Positions 1-7,875 of a DNA stretch of 28,061 nucleotides are shown here, piece after piece. How positions within the stretch are numbered: position 1 is the first letter of the stretch; every line of letters starts with the position of its first letter. The DNA comes from a virus: positions 1 through 28,061 of the IMG/VR virus record IMGVR_UViG_3300025881_000975; one strand, 5' to 3'. The translations under genes were made by a program, and so were the position numbers. Below the pieces are notes generated by a model. The model had not been told where the DNA came from. It saw nothing but the letters and a program-made list of their open reading frames with translations, and ran no database searches.

Positions 1-34
1 AAAAGATGTTACAATCTAAAGAGAGGTCTAAAAA

Positions 35-499
35 ATGTACGAATATAAATGTAAAATCCTAAGAGTTGTTGATGGCGACACAGTAGACATTGATATTGAT
101 CTTGGTTTCGGAATATGGGTTCATAAAGAAAGAGTACGAATGATGGGTATAGATACTCCTGAATCTCGTACTAAAGATTTGACAGAAAAACAATTTGGTT
201 TGGCGAGTAAGGCAAGATTAAAGGAACTGTTGCCTATTGGATCAATTCAAATTTTAAAAACAGAGATTGATAAATCTGGAGAAGATAAAAAGGGTAAATT
301 TGGTAGGATACTTGGAGACTTTTTGATTGAGAGAAATGTTAGTGGTTCATATGAGCAAAATGTTAGAGTGACTAGTATTATGATTGAAGAAGGTCATGGA
401 GTTAAGTATTTTGGTCAGAATAAGGCAGACATAGAAAAAGATCATATGGTAAATAGGCAAAGATTATTACATGAGGGAGTAGTAGTTCTTAATGATTGA
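35..499 (+). CDS. SNase-like (thermonuclease-fold) nuclease
   Basis: This 154-residue protein is a staphylococcal-nuclease-fold phosphodiesterase, probably acting on DNA or RNA in the host cytoplasm. The N-terminus carries VVDGDTVDIDIDLGFG (11-26), the usual first strand and metal-binding loop. R35, D40, T41 and E43 in VRMMGIDTPESR match the catalytic Arg, Ca ligands and Glu of the family, and R91 in KFGRILGD matches the second catalytic Arg. All key residues are present, so it should be active. No signal peptide is seen, unlike secreted staphylococcal nuclease. The start is supported by GAGAGG about 10 bases upstream. Small SNase-like proteins are common in marine T4-like phages; a role in degrading or processing nucleic acid during infection is inferred. 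Confidence 0.85.
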   Translation: MYEYKCKILRVVDGDTVDIDIDLGFGIWVHKERVRMMGIDTPESRTKDLTEKQFGLASKARLKELLPIGSIQILKTEIDKSGEDKKGKFGRILGDFLIERNVSGSYEQNVRVTSIMIEEGHGVKYFGQNKADIEKDHMVNRQRLLHEGVVVLND

Positions 500-524
500 C
501 TTTTCAAATAATATATGGTAGAAT
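496..524 (+). promoter_or_regulatory. sigma70-like promoter upstream of rnh
   Basis: TTGACT (496-501), a 17-base spacer and TAGAAT (519-524). It overlaps the stop of the nuclease gene and lies 31 bases before the rnh start codon. One mismatch to consensus in each box. Confidence 0.7.
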
Positions 525-555
525 AGTTATTGAATAAAATGGAGACTAAGGTAGA

Positions 556-1407
556 ATGATTTTAATTGATTATAGTGGCATCGCTATCTCTAATATAATG
601 GTACAAAGAATTGCTTTAGATGAAAATATTATAAGGCACATGATTTTAAACTCTATTCGTATGTATAGAAGCAAGTATAAGAAGCAGTTTGGCGAGATTG
701 TTATTGTCGCTGATGGTGATGGTAATTGGAGAAAAGATATTTTTCCTCAATATAAATTAGGGCGAAAGAAATCTCGCGATGAATCACCCATTGATTGGGT
801 AGAGGCATTTAGAATTATTAATATGGTATTTGATGAAATTACTGAAAATTTTCCTTATAAAACTATGAGAGTTTATGGTTGTGAGGCAGATGATGTAATC
901 GCCAAAATTGCACTAGAAACTCAAGAGTTTGGTAAACATGAAGAAGTAATGATTGTTTCATCAGATAAAGATTTTGTTCAACTTCAAAGATATTCAAACA
1001 TTAAACAATATTCTCCTATAGGTAAAAAACTTTTAGAGACTAACAATGCCAAAGAAACTTTAATGGAGCATGTCTTTAGGGGATGTAAATCTGATAAAGT
1101 TCCAAATATCCTATCACCAGATAATTCTTTTCCTGATGGAATTCGTCAAACCCCAATAACGCAAAAAAAGATTGATGTTTGGATGGCGGCAGATGATTTA
1201 AAGTCTGTAATGAATGAAGAGACATACAGAAATTATTGCAGAAATAAAAAACTTATTGATTTAACAGAAACTCCGCAAAAAATCCAAACAGAAATTATAA
1301 ATACATACGAAGCGCAAAACCCTTGGTCAAATAAAGGTAAAGTGTTTCCATACTTAGTATCAAAAAGATGCAGATTATTACTTGAATGTGTACAGGAGTT
1401 TATATAA
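556..1407 (+). CDS. rnh: T4 RNase H-like 5'-3' nuclease (FEN family)
   Basis: This 283-residue protein belongs to the FEN/5'-nuclease family represented by T4 RNase H, which removes RNA primers and flap DNA from lagging-strand fragments at the phage replication fork. The acidic metal-binding residues are visible in order: D5 in MILIDYSG, D53 and D55 in VADGDGNWRKD, the GCEADD cluster (108-113), D137 and D139 in SSDKDF, and D180 in a degenerate helix-hairpin-helix segment GCKSDKVPNI. The length is slightly below T4 RNase H (305). The ATG is preceded by GGAG and AAGG, with a promoter just upstream. The end abuts the next gene. The assignment is firm. Confidence 0.9.
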   Translation: MILIDYSGIAISNIMVQRIALDENIIRHMILNSIRMYRSKYKKQFGEIVIVADGDGNWRKDIFPQYKLGRKKSRDESPIDWVEAFRIINMVFDEITENFPYKTMRVYGCEADDVIAKIALETQEFGKHEEVMIVSSDKDFVQLQRYSNIKQYSPIGKKLLETNNAKETLMEHVFRGCKSDKVPNILSPDNSFPDGIRQTPITQKKIDVWMAADDLKSVMNEETYRNYCRNKKLIDLTETPQKIQTEIINTYEAQNPWSNKGKVFPYLVSKRCRLLLECVQEFI

Positions 1408-1408
1408 A

Positions 1409-1828
1409 ATGGTGAAGTTAGTTCATGAAGTTATTAGTGCCGCAAGGGAAGCGAAAGCAAATCCAGAAAAGATAAAAATTCTTCAAAGGGATAATACCGC
1501 CGCACTCAGAGATATTTTAAGAGGAACATATGATAAATTAGTTGTATGGAATGTTCCTAAAGGTGAACCACCACATAAACCTAGTGATGGTTATAATGAC
1601 GCCTCAAACTTACTTAAACTCAACAAACAATTCAAATATTTTGTAAAGGGACTTGAAGGTGATCAGTTACCAAAAGCAAAGAGAGAGATGTTATTCATTA
1701 AACTCTTAGAGTCCATCCATCCAGAGGATGCTAAATTAGTTATTCAAATGACAAATAAAAAACCAATAACAGGAGTTCCAAAATCAGTCGTTCTAGAAGC
1801 ATTTCCAAAATTATTAGTTAAACCCTAA
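1409..1828 (+). CDS. DUF6433-like conserved phage protein
   Basis: The product (139 residues) resembles a small conserved protein of T4-like cyanophages and marine myoviruses (DUF6433 as I remember it). The recalled hallmarks are an N-terminal helix with KIKILQRDN, then LRDILRGTYDKLVVWNVPKGEPP, FKYFVKG, KREMLFIKLLESIHPEDAKLVIQM and a C-terminal EAFPKLL. The frame is open from 1382, but ATG 1409 is chosen because GGAG (1394-1397) sits 11 bases upstream and the family begins near a KLVHEV segment. It lies one base after rnh, suggesting co-expression. Function is unknown; the protein is soluble and mostly helical, with no catalytic motif I can name. Confidence 0.75.
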   Translation: MVKLVHEVISAAREAKANPEKIKILQRDNTAALRDILRGTYDKLVVWNVPKGEPPHKPSDGYNDASNLLKLNKQFKYFVKGLEGDQLPKAKREMLFIKLLESIHPEDAKLVIQMTNKKPITGVPKSVVLEAFPKLLVKP

Positions 1829-1856
1829 TGATTTTTATACTAATTTCAATATCTGT

Positions 1857-1889
1857 AATGCTGGTTACTCTTTTAGAGTGTCCAGCATT
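1857..1889 (+). terminator. long hairpin, terminator-like, directly before the next RBS
   Basis: AATGCTGG (1857-1864) pairs with CCAGCATT (1882-1889). An inner stem ACTCT (1867-1871) pairs with AGAGT (1875-1879) around a TTT loop. The 3' side continues TTTACTTT, an imperfect U-tract, and AAGGAG begins 8 bases after the stem. It could terminate, stabilise a mRNA 3' end, or control translation of the small gene that follows. Confidence 0.6.
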
Positions 1890-1908
1890 TTACTTTAAGG
1901 AGAATCTT

Positions 1909-2073
1909 ATGTCCAAACAGCAACTTCAAAGACTACAACAAGACAGCGCACAACTTGAAATGTTCGTAAATAAATTAGAGTCTGAAGGTAAACTTGATCT
2001 TGTAAAAAAAATAAAAGCAAAAAAGGAATATTTGGACAACTATATTACCACAAAAAGAGTGGAAGCAGCATAA
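1909..2073 (+). CDS. small coiled-coil protein, conserved in marine T4-like phages
   Basis: A 54-residue, highly charged protein that should form a helix or short coiled coil: QQLQRLQQDSAQLEMF, then KLESEGKLDLVKKIKAKKEYLDNYI. The frame is open further upstream, but that extension runs through the hairpin at 1857-1889. ATG 1909 has a perfect AAGGAG six bases before it, so it is the start. Short proteins of this kind (QLE..LEKEGKLDLVKKI) are familiar from T4-like cyanophages without a known role. No catalytic motif or membrane segment is seen. Confidence 0.75.
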   Translation: MSKQQLQRLQQDSAQLEMFVNKLESEGKLDLVKKIKAKKEYLDNYITTKRVEAA

Positions 2074-2077
2074 CTAC

Positions 2078-2105
2078 TTGACAATATATATTTTTATGGT
2101 ATAAT
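2078..2105 (+). promoter_or_regulatory. consensus sigma70 promoter
   Basis: Perfect TTGACA (2078-2083), 16-base spacer and perfect TATAAT (2100-2105), 37 bases before the start at 2142. It is the strongest promoter in the window by sequence and should be read by host RNA polymerase early in infection, driving the small protein, phoH, glutaredoxin and possibly the endolysin. Confidence 0.85.
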
Positions 2106-2141
2106 ATTTGTATAGATATAGAGAAAGTTCTTGGAGAAACT

Positions 2142-2372
2142 ATGCCTAATTATACCATAAAAAATATAAAAACAAATGAACATTATGATGTTGACTGTAC
2201 ATATTCAGAATTACAAGAAATACTAAAAAATTCTGATTTAATTCAAGGGTTATCCGCACCACTTTTAGTGGGTGGTGTAAAAGATATGTTTGGAAAGACG
2301 CCTGATGGATTTAAAGATTTGATGAAGCGAACTAAAGAAGGTTCTGGTAGAGGTAATACTATTAAAACATGA
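2142..2372 (+). CDS. small conserved phage protein, FmdB-like fold without zinc cysteines
   Basis: This 76-residue protein resembles a conserved marine phage family with the pattern MPxYxxxNxxT..., a middle segment S.PLLVGGV and a C-terminal KTPDGFKDLMKR. The N-terminal layout recalls FmdB-type regulatory zinc ribbons, but the zinc-binding cysteines are absent; only one Cys (in DVDCTYSE) remains, so metal binding is unlikely. GGAG precedes the ATG by 7 bases, behind a consensus promoter. The stop overlaps the phoH start as ATGA, indicating translational coupling. Function is unknown; a role tied to PhoH is possible from the coupling alone. Confidence 0.7.
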   Translation: MPNYTIKNIKTNEHYDVDCTYSELQEILKNSDLIQGLSAPLLVGGVKDMFGKTPDGFKDLMKRTKEGSGRGNTIKT

Positions 2373-3052
2373 AAAAGAATAATTCATTAACTGTTAATAT
2401 AGACGATCTTGAAGAAATTGAACCAATAACTCAAAACCAAAGTAAAGCATTTGACTATTGGGATGATGAATTAAATTTAATTTTATCGGGTAGTGCTGGC
2501 ACTGGAAAAACTTTTATAGCATTATATCTTGCTTTAGAGTCAATGTTAAATGATCCAGACATTTATCGTAAAATTATTGTTCTTAGATCAGCGGTAACAA
2601 CTCGCGATCAAGGATTTCTGCCGGGAACGAAAGAAGAAAAAGAATCATCTTATGAAGCACCATATCGTTTAGTATGTTCTGAATTATTTGGATTTGAGGG
2701 TGCTTATAATAAAATGAAAACTGCAAATAAAATACAGTTTGAAACAACTTCTTTTCTTAGAGGTTGTACTTTTGATCAGGCTATTGTGGTTATTGATGAA
2801 ATGCAAAATCTAAATTTTCATGAATTAGATTCTGTAATAACACGAATTGGTAAAGATTGTCGCGTCATTTTTTGTGGTGATCATAAACAAACAGATTTTA
2901 AATTTAAAGATGAGAGTGATGGAATTATTAAATTTATGAATATTATTGAGCAAATGAGATTTTTTCGTATTGTAAATTTTGGGTGGGAAGATATCGTTAG
3001 GTCTGACTTAGTTCGTGACTATATAATGACAAAAGAGATGTTAAATATCTAA
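2369..3052 (+). CDS. phoH: PhoH-like P-loop ATPase
   Basis: A 227-residue PhoH-family P-loop NTPase. Walker A is GSAGTGKT (41-48), Walker B is VVIDEMQN (D143, E144), and the RSAVTTRDQGFLPGTKEEK segment and the GDHKQTD sensor-like loop are typical of the family. It matches the short PhoH of marine phages. PhoH is related to superfamily 1 helicases and is linked with RNA metabolism; its role in phage infection is not established. The start overlaps the upstream stop (ATGA) and has no strong RBS of its own, so expression probably depends on coupled translation. It is a widely used marker gene for marine phages. Confidence 0.92.
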   Translation: MKKNNSLTVNIDDLEEIEPITQNQSKAFDYWDDELNLILSGSAGTGKTFIALYLALESMLNDPDIYRKIIVLRSAVTTRDQGFLPGTKEEKESSYEAPYRLVCSELFGFEGAYNKMKTANKIQFETTSFLRGCTFDQAIVVIDEMQNLNFHELDSVITRIGKDCRVIFCGDHKQTDFKFKDESDGIIKFMNIIEQMRFFRIVNFGWEDIVRSDLVRDYIMTKEMLNI

Positions 3053-3071
3053 TCGCATATGGAGAGAGAAA

Positions 3072-3320
3072 ATGATTGAGATTTATGGAAAAGATAATTG
3101 TGATTATTGTGATAAGTCTGTAGCGTTAGTAAAAAAATATAATTTGAGATATGAATATAAAGATGCAACAGACTTGGATATCTATAGTGAATTATTAGAA
3201 AAGATAGGGTCAGTACCTACAGTTCCACAAATATTTTGGAATGGTAATCATATTGGTGGATACGAAAGTCTTGTTGTAGAAATACAAAACACAAGGGAGT
3301 ACGGACAAGATGGATTTTGA
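3072..3320 (+). CDS. grx: glutaredoxin
   Basis: An 82-residue glutaredoxin of the thioredoxin fold, which reduces disulfides using glutathione. The dithiol active site is C10-D-Y-C13, the cis-proline is in SVPTVPQIF, and GGY near the C-terminus is the usual glutathione-contact turn. The length is normal for the family. GGAGAGAG precedes the ATG. In T4-like phages glutaredoxins act as electron donors for ribonucleotide reductase, which is a likely role although no NrdA/B gene is in this window. The last 11 bases overlap the endolysin gene. Confidence 0.92.
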   Translation: MIEIYGKDNCDYCDKSVALVKKYNLRYEYKDATDLDIYSELLEKIGSVPTVPQIFWNGNHIGGYESLVVEIQNTREYGQDGF

Positions 3321-4155
3321 GTTTACAAAAGAACAACTAAAAGAAATTTTACATAGAGATGACGTTGATGAATGGTATGATGCCATGATAGAAATGTTTC
3401 CAAAATATGATATTACTACAAAAAATAGAGTTGCTGGTTTCTTAGCCCAAACAGCACATGAAAGTGCAAACTATAAAACTATTTCAGAAAATTTAAATTA
3501 CAGTGCAAAGGCACTTGATGCTATTTTTGGAAAATATTTTAAACGCGCTGGGGTTTCTTCTAAAAACTATCATAGAGAACCAGCAATGATTGCTAATCAT
3601 ATTTATGCAAATCGTATGAAGAATGGTGATACTGCATCTGGTGATGGATGGCGTTTTAGGGGTGGTGGAATACTACAATTAACAGGTAGACACAATTACA
3701 CAGCATTTGGTAAAAGTGTTAATATGACTGCCGAAGATGCTACAGATTATGTGAGAACAAAACAAGGTGCTATTGAAAGTGCTTGCTGGTTTTGGCGTAC
3801 AAATAATATTAATAAACATTGTGATAATAACGATATTATTACCATGACAAAAAGAATTAACGGTGGTACTATTGGGTTGGCTGATAGAAAAAAGCATTAT
3901 GCTCACGCACTAGAAGTGTTAGGAGAACATTGGGATGCTGGAGAAGATAATGATGACGTAACATATAGTCTTATTCGTAAAGGTTCTAAAGGAGACACTG
4001 TAAAAAAATTGCAAGAGGCTTTGGGAATTACGGCAGATGGAGATTTTGGACCAGGAACAGAAGAAGCATTAAGAGCATGGCAAAAAGCAAATGAATGTAT
4101 TGTTGATGGTATCGCAGGACCACAGACATTAAAATTAATTTTTTCAAAGGAGTAA
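3310..4155 (+). CDS. GH19 chitinase-like endolysin with C-terminal peptidoglycan-binding domain
   Basis: This 281-residue protein cleaves cell-wall glycan at the end of infection. Residues about 1-205 form a glycoside-hydrolase-19 (chitinase/lysozyme-like) domain: FLAQTAHESANYKTISENLNY contains the catalytic Glu pair E51 and E60, and WRFRGGGILQLTGRHNY is the family signature for the substrate groove. Residues about 215-281 are a PG_binding_1 repeat (RKGSKGDTVKKLQEALG, DGDFGPGTEEALRAWQ, DGIAGPQTL). There is no signal peptide, so export would need a holin or similar route; a two-helix membrane protein at 8149 is one candidate. It overlaps the glutaredoxin gene by 11 bases, with GGGAG upstream. 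Confidence 0.9.
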   Translation: MDFEFTKEQLKEILHRDDVDEWYDAMIEMFPKYDITTKNRVAGFLAQTAHESANYKTISENLNYSAKALDAIFGKYFKRAGVSSKNYHREPAMIANHIYANRMKNGDTASGDGWRFRGGGILQLTGRHNYTAFGKSVNMTAEDATDYVRTKQGAIESACWFWRTNNINKHCDNNDIITMTKRINGGTIGLADRKKHYAHALEVLGEHWDAGEDNDDVTYSLIRKGSKGDTVKKLQEALGITADGDFGPGTEEALRAWQKANECIVDGIAGPQTLKLIFSKE

Positions 4156-4166
4156 GATGAAGTAAA

Positions 4167-4361
4167 ATGGCAAAATTCGGTAGATATGACCCACGAAATA
4201 AGAAGCGTGACCGAAATAAAAATCACTCACAAAATAAAGATACTAGAATTCGTGAGGTTGATGAAAAACCAAGGTTTAATTTAAAAGGTAATAATATAAA
4301 TTATGCGCTTTTAGATGGTATTAGTGAGTTTGATGATGAAGATAATGATCCAAGTTTATAA
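4167..4361 (+). CDS. small charged phage protein, unknown function
   Basis: A 64-residue very hydrophilic protein. The N-terminal half is basic and begins MAKFGRYDPRNKK, a pattern I recognise from conserved hypothetical proteins of T4-like marine phages. RIREVDEKP lies in the middle and the tail is acidic (EFDDEDNDP). The charge split suggests a partly disordered adaptor or nucleic-acid-contacting protein, but nothing more can be said. A strong AAGGAG (4147-4152) lies 14 bases upstream; between it and the ATG is a two-codon frame ATG-AAG-TAA at 4157 that has better RBS spacing. Confidence 0.65.
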   Translation: MAKFGRYDPRNKKRDRNKNHSQNKDTRIREVDEKPRFNLKGNNINYALLDGISEFDDEDNDPSL

Positions 4362-4379
4362 AAATTAAAAAGGCATATT

Positions 4380-4949
4380 ATGGATAAAATAATTCTGACT
4401 GATTGTGATGGCGTCCTTATGGATTGGGAGAGAGCATTTGGTGAATGGATGATTAGTAACGGATATATGATTAATAAAGAATATGAAGAATCATATGACA
4501 TGGCAAAAAAATATAACATAAGTGACGATAAAAAACGCGAACTTGTAAGGTATTTTAATGAATCATCTCGCATTGGATGGCTCCCACCTCTGAGGGATGC
4601 TATAAAATATGTGAAAAAATTACATGAAGAACATGGTTACGTTTTTCATATGATAACGTCATTGTCTAAAAATACTTGGGCTGGAAAATTAAGAATTGAA
4701 AATACTGAAAGATTATTTGGCAAAAGTGCTTTTGAAAAATACATTTTTCTTGACGTTGGTGCTGATAAAGATGATGCGTTAAAGCCATACGCAGATAGCG
4801 AATTTTTATGGATAGAAGATAAACATGAAAATGCTGTTACAGGAGATAAATTTGGATTAAATTCTGTTTTAATAGCGCACGATCATAATAAAGATAGTTA
4901 TATTGAAAGATACGATAATTGGAAACAATTATATGAGGAAATCGCATGA
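4380..4949 (+). CDS. HAD-superfamily phosphatase / 5'-nucleotidase-like
   Basis: A 189-residue HAD-fold hydrolase. Motif I is LTDCDGVLMDW with nucleophile D8 and general acid D10; motif II is the Thr/Ser of MITSLSKN; motif IV is FLWIEDKHENA with an acidic pair. The length and all-alpha cap region between motifs I and II resemble phage 5'(3')-deoxyribonucleotidases and polynucleotide-kinase-phosphatase-type domains. A likely job is dephosphorylating nucleotides or nucleic-acid ends, but the substrate cannot be read from the sequence. The stop overlaps the next start as ATGA. Confidence 0.8.
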   Translation: MDKIILTDCDGVLMDWERAFGEWMISNGYMINKEYEESYDMAKKYNISDDKKRELVRYFNESSRIGWLPPLRDAIKYVKKLHEEHGYVFHMITSLSKNTWAGKLRIENTERLFGKSAFEKYIFLDVGADKDDALKPYADSEFLWIEDKHENAVTGDKFGLNSVLIAHDHNKDSYIERYDNWKQLYEEIA

Positions 4950-5158
4950 AATCTATTGCAGAATTGCTTAGTTTAAGATATCAATATGAAAATCTTATAG
5001 AAAATTTAGAAATTCCGAGTGATAAAAAAAATGGACATATAAATAACCTTATATGGTTTAGGAATAATGGATACATTAAAAACCGATTTAGAAAAGGTTA
5101 TGATGAATCCGTTCATATTTGTAACACTATATTAGATAGTTATTATAAGAGAGAATAG
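4946..5158 (+). CDS. small protein of unknown function
   Basis: A 70-residue soluble protein, rich in Asn, Lys, Tyr and Arg. It begins with a helical segment (SIAELLSLRYQYENLIENLEI) and contains NGHINNLIWFRNNGYIKNRFRKGYDE. I do not recognise the family. It is translationally coupled to the HAD gene by ATGA and ends 7 bases before the first fibre gene, so it may be co-expressed with either. Confidence 0.55.
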   Translation: MKSIAELLSLRYQYENLIENLEIPSDKKNGHINNLIWFRNNGYIKNRFRKGYDESVHICNTILDSYYKRE

Positions 5159-5165
5159 AAAAACT

Positions 5166-6503
5166 ATGGCAAAGGTAGATTTCCCAGCAAGCCCATCAAA
5201 TGGACAGCAGTTACATGCTAATGGTATTACATATATATACAATTCTACTAAAGGTGTGTGGAGAGATGTTGCCAACTCAATTAATGTAAATTCGGCTAAT
5301 CCACCAGCAAATCCAGAACCTGGACAGATATGGTTTAATACTGCATCAGCAGTACTTTATGTTTACTATAATGATGGATCATCTTCACAGTGGGTATCAG
5401 TATCAGGTCCAGCAGGTCCAGCAGGGGCCGCTGGTTCTGCTGGTGCATCTTCTTCGCCAACCTCATATGCAAACCTTGCCGCATTTCCTAGTTCTGGAAA
5501 CACTGCTGGAGATTTTGGTTTCGCGACTGATACAAAAGCAGTCTATGTTTGGGATGGTACTGAATGGGACAGGATATATACAGATACAAACGCCGTACCG
5601 GAATGGGCAACAGAACCACCAACATCCGCAGCGTTGGCTATTGACGGAACTGCAACAAATCAAACTGTTGTAGCCAGCGATCCAGAAGGATTCCCTATTG
5701 AATATTCATATGATACTAATCCATCAAACCAATCACAAGCAACTATTTCTCAATCTAGTAACGCTTTTACTATCACGCCTAGTACTGTAGAAGCAAATGC
5801 AGGAAGTTTCACTTTAAGATATAAAGCGACTGACGGTTTACATAGTACTTCTAAGTCTACAATATATACTTTAGAATTTACGACTCCTATGAATGTTTCC
5901 ACCGCTGGGTCTGGGTCAAGAATGGATATCAATGCGAATTCAACAACAGGCGCGTTAGACATATCTACTATAGTTGGTTCAAGTGAAACTCTTGGAGTTG
6001 CTTATGTACCGACAACAGGTTTGAAACTAGGAAAATATTATATAGAGTTAGACATAACTTCTTCTTTGGCATCACCCAGCAATGTTCTAATGTTCGGTAT
6101 AGGAGATTTAGCAATGGCACAGGCCGGAACTTTGGGTTGGAATACTGGAGGTAATGTTCAGACTTCGTGGTACGCAAATACTCCTAGATTTTACCCATAC
6201 AGCGGCACCGCTGCAAATTATCAAACTTTAGACGATGGTAATCTACATACTCTAATGATTGCATATGACACGACCGCTGGAAGGGTGTGGTTTGGGGTTG
6301 ATGGTACTTGGGACACTTCCACAAACACAGGCGGCGCGCCGGGCACTGGAGCGGGCATAGATATATCTGGAGTCAATTTTACCACTGGACTTACCTTCAC
6401 TTTTGGTTCTGCTACTAGTGCTGGTGCTGCCACCGCACAATTCGTATCTGGGTCAGGACAAACTCTAAGTTACACTGTTCCAACTGGATTTAAGGCGTAT
6501 TAA
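5166..6503 (+). CDS. tail-fibre/adhesin-like protein with collagen-like stretch and SPRY-like C-terminus
   Basis: A 445-residue protein with the build of a marine T4-like phage fibre or virion-surface protein. Residues 6-14 (FPASPSNGQ) begin the common fibre N-terminal module, followed by YIYNSTKGVWRDV. A second copy-like module has PANPEPGQIWFN. A short collagen-like run GPAGPAGAAGSAGA (81-94) follows, then VYVWDGTEWDRI. The middle holds an Ig/cadherin-like repeat (DPEGFPIEYSYDTNPS ... SFTLRYKATDGLHSTS). The C-terminus from about residue 285 resembles a SPRY/concanavalin fold (GKYYIELDITSS, AYDTTAGRVWFGVDGTW). It is paralogous to the next gene. Local G+C is high near 6335-6360, which hints at module exchange. 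Confidence 0.75.
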   Translation: MAKVDFPASPSNGQQLHANGITYIYNSTKGVWRDVANSINVNSANPPANPEPGQIWFNTASAVLYVYYNDGSSSQWVSVSGPAGPAGAAGSAGASSSPTSYANLAAFPSSGNTAGDFGFATDTKAVYVWDGTEWDRIYTDTNAVPEWATEPPTSAALAIDGTATNQTVVASDPEGFPIEYSYDTNPSNQSQATISQSSNAFTITPSTVEANAGSFTLRYKATDGLHSTSKSTIYTLEFTTPMNVSTAGSGSRMDINANSTTGALDISTIVGSSETLGVAYVPTTGLKLGKYYIELDITSSLASPSNVLMFGIGDLAMAQAGTLGWNTGGNVQTSWYANTPRFYPYSGTAANYQTLDDGNLHTLMIAYDTTAGRVWFGVDGTWDTSTNTGGAPGTGAGIDISGVNFTTGLTFTFGSATSAGAATAQFVSGSGQTLSYTVPTGFKAY

Positions 6504-6517
6504 AGGATAGATAAGAC

Positions 6518-7795
6518 ATGGCAATAAACTTTCCAGATAATCCAACACATGGTCAAAGTGCAACACTAGCAGGAAAATCATTCACCTATGATTCAGATGT
6601 ATCTGGATGGAATGTCAGTTCTTCTGCTTCTCTTGATCTATCATCAATTGCACAAGATATATTACCAGATGCCGATAGTTCTCGCAGTTTAGGTTCTGTA
6701 AGTAAGAAATGGAAAGACTTATATTTAAGTGGTAGTACAATTCATTTAGGTGGTCTACAGTTACAAAATAAATTGGGACAATTATCTGTGGCTGATAGCA
6801 CAGGAAAAGATATTTCTGGCTTTAACACTGCACCTAGATTTATAACATCTCCCCCATCTGTTTTTAAATTAGACCCTGCAAGTGATAGTGGTAGAATCAC
6901 TAGTATAGCGATTGATGCTGATGGATTTCCAATAACCTATGATTGGGATGGATATAAAGATTCTGGTGGAAGTACAACATTATATAACTCTACATCATTA
7001 CCACCACAAGTTTTGTCAGTTACACAACCGTCAAATGGAGTTTTTAAACTTACATACGATTCTTCTGGTGGAACTACACCAGCAGGTGAATTCGGATTTA
7101 GAGTAAAAGCATCAGATGGTGCTTTAGTAAGTACAGCAACATCAACTGTTCAACTTGCATATTCAATACCAGTTGTTGTTGATGCATTACAAACAAGAAA
7201 TTCAAATACATTACAACCAACCACAGATGGTACTATAACAACTTTTCATACCAATGCAACGAGTGGTGGAACTGGTACTTTATATTTCCCAACTGGTGCT
7301 GGAAATACTATGCCTACAGGCAAAAAGTATATAGAAGTAAAACTTACTAATGCATCTGGTGATGCTTGGACTGTCGGTATTGCTAGAACTAATGATGCTG
7401 CGGCACATAATGCAAATATTGGATATAATTCAACTAATAGTAATCAATATAATTCTCAGACACAAGTTTCTTTCAATTATGCAACCCAACATCCAAGTGG
7501 TGCGCCCAATGGTACTAGTACTGGATTTAGCGGTAGTCCGATGATAATTGCAAACAATTCAAATGATGTATTTCAAATTGCATATGATACAGATGCAGAA
7601 AAGGTTTGGTTTGGTGTAAATAATACATGGGCATCCAACACAGGTGATCCAATTACAGGCGCAGGACGAACTATAGATTATTCTCAAGGTGGATATTCAT
7701 TTATTATTGGGTCTGAAACTAATGGATCAATATCTGCAACATTTATATTTGGTGGTCAAGTATACGCACCACCATCAGGATTTACCTATTATTAA
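6518..7795 (+). CDS. second tail-fibre/adhesin-like protein with SPRY-like C-terminus
   Basis: A 425-residue paralogue of the preceding protein. The N-terminus FPDNPTHGQSATLAGKSFTYD is the same fibre module. Next comes ILPDADSSRSLGSVSKKWKDLYLSG, a segment widely seen in T4-like phage fibre and baseplate-associated proteins. The Ig/cadherin-like repeat is present (DADGFPITYDWDGY ... EFGFRVKASDGALVS), and the C-terminal SPRY-like domain carries AYDTDAEKVWFGVNNTW and TGAGRTIDYSQGGYSF. It lacks the collagen-like run. It probably binds a host surface glycan, or decorates the fibre; the carbohydrate genes downstream make a glycan-related context plausible but do not prove it. Confidence 0.75.
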   Translation: MAINFPDNPTHGQSATLAGKSFTYDSDVSGWNVSSSASLDLSSIAQDILPDADSSRSLGSVSKKWKDLYLSGSTIHLGGLQLQNKLGQLSVADSTGKDISGFNTAPRFITSPPSVFKLDPASDSGRITSIAIDADGFPITYDWDGYKDSGGSTTLYNSTSLPPQVLSVTQPSNGVFKLTYDSSGGTTPAGEFGFRVKASDGALVSTATSTVQLAYSIPVVVDALQTRNSNTLQPTTDGTITTFHTNATSGGTGTLYFPTGAGNTMPTGKKYIEVKLTNASGDAWTVGIARTNDAAAHNANIGYNSTNSNQYNSQTQVSFNYATQHPSGAPNGTSTGFSGSPMIIANNSNDVFQIAYDTDAEKVWFGVNNTWASNTGDPITGAGRTIDYSQGGYSFIIGSETNGSISATFIFGGQVYAPPSGFTYY

Positions 7796-7875
7796 ATAAT
7801 TTTATGAATGAAACAGAATATTTCTTTTAACTTAATACTATATACTAAGTGAATAAAATTCTTATGGAGAAAAAA

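Noticed and set aside
4157-4165. Two-codon frame ATG-AAG-TAA between RBS and the start at 4167
   Set aside because: It has good spacing to AAGGAG, but a minimal uORF cannot be told from chance.
3679-4573. Open frames on the minus strand opposite the endolysin and HAD genes
   Set aside because: They are shadows of well-supported + strand genes, have no RBS and encode low-complexity or unfamiliar sequence.
5038-5045. TATAAATA late-promoter match about 120 bases before the first fibre gene
   Set aside because: It lies inside a coding sequence, and several chance matches are expected in this AT-rich DNA (another is inside the gene at 17266). Late transcription of the fibre genes is likely, but this site is not supported enough to annotate.
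7796-7848. Promoter with TATACT before the gene at 7876
   Set aside because: No acceptable -35 box at the right distance and no recognisable middle-promoter box.
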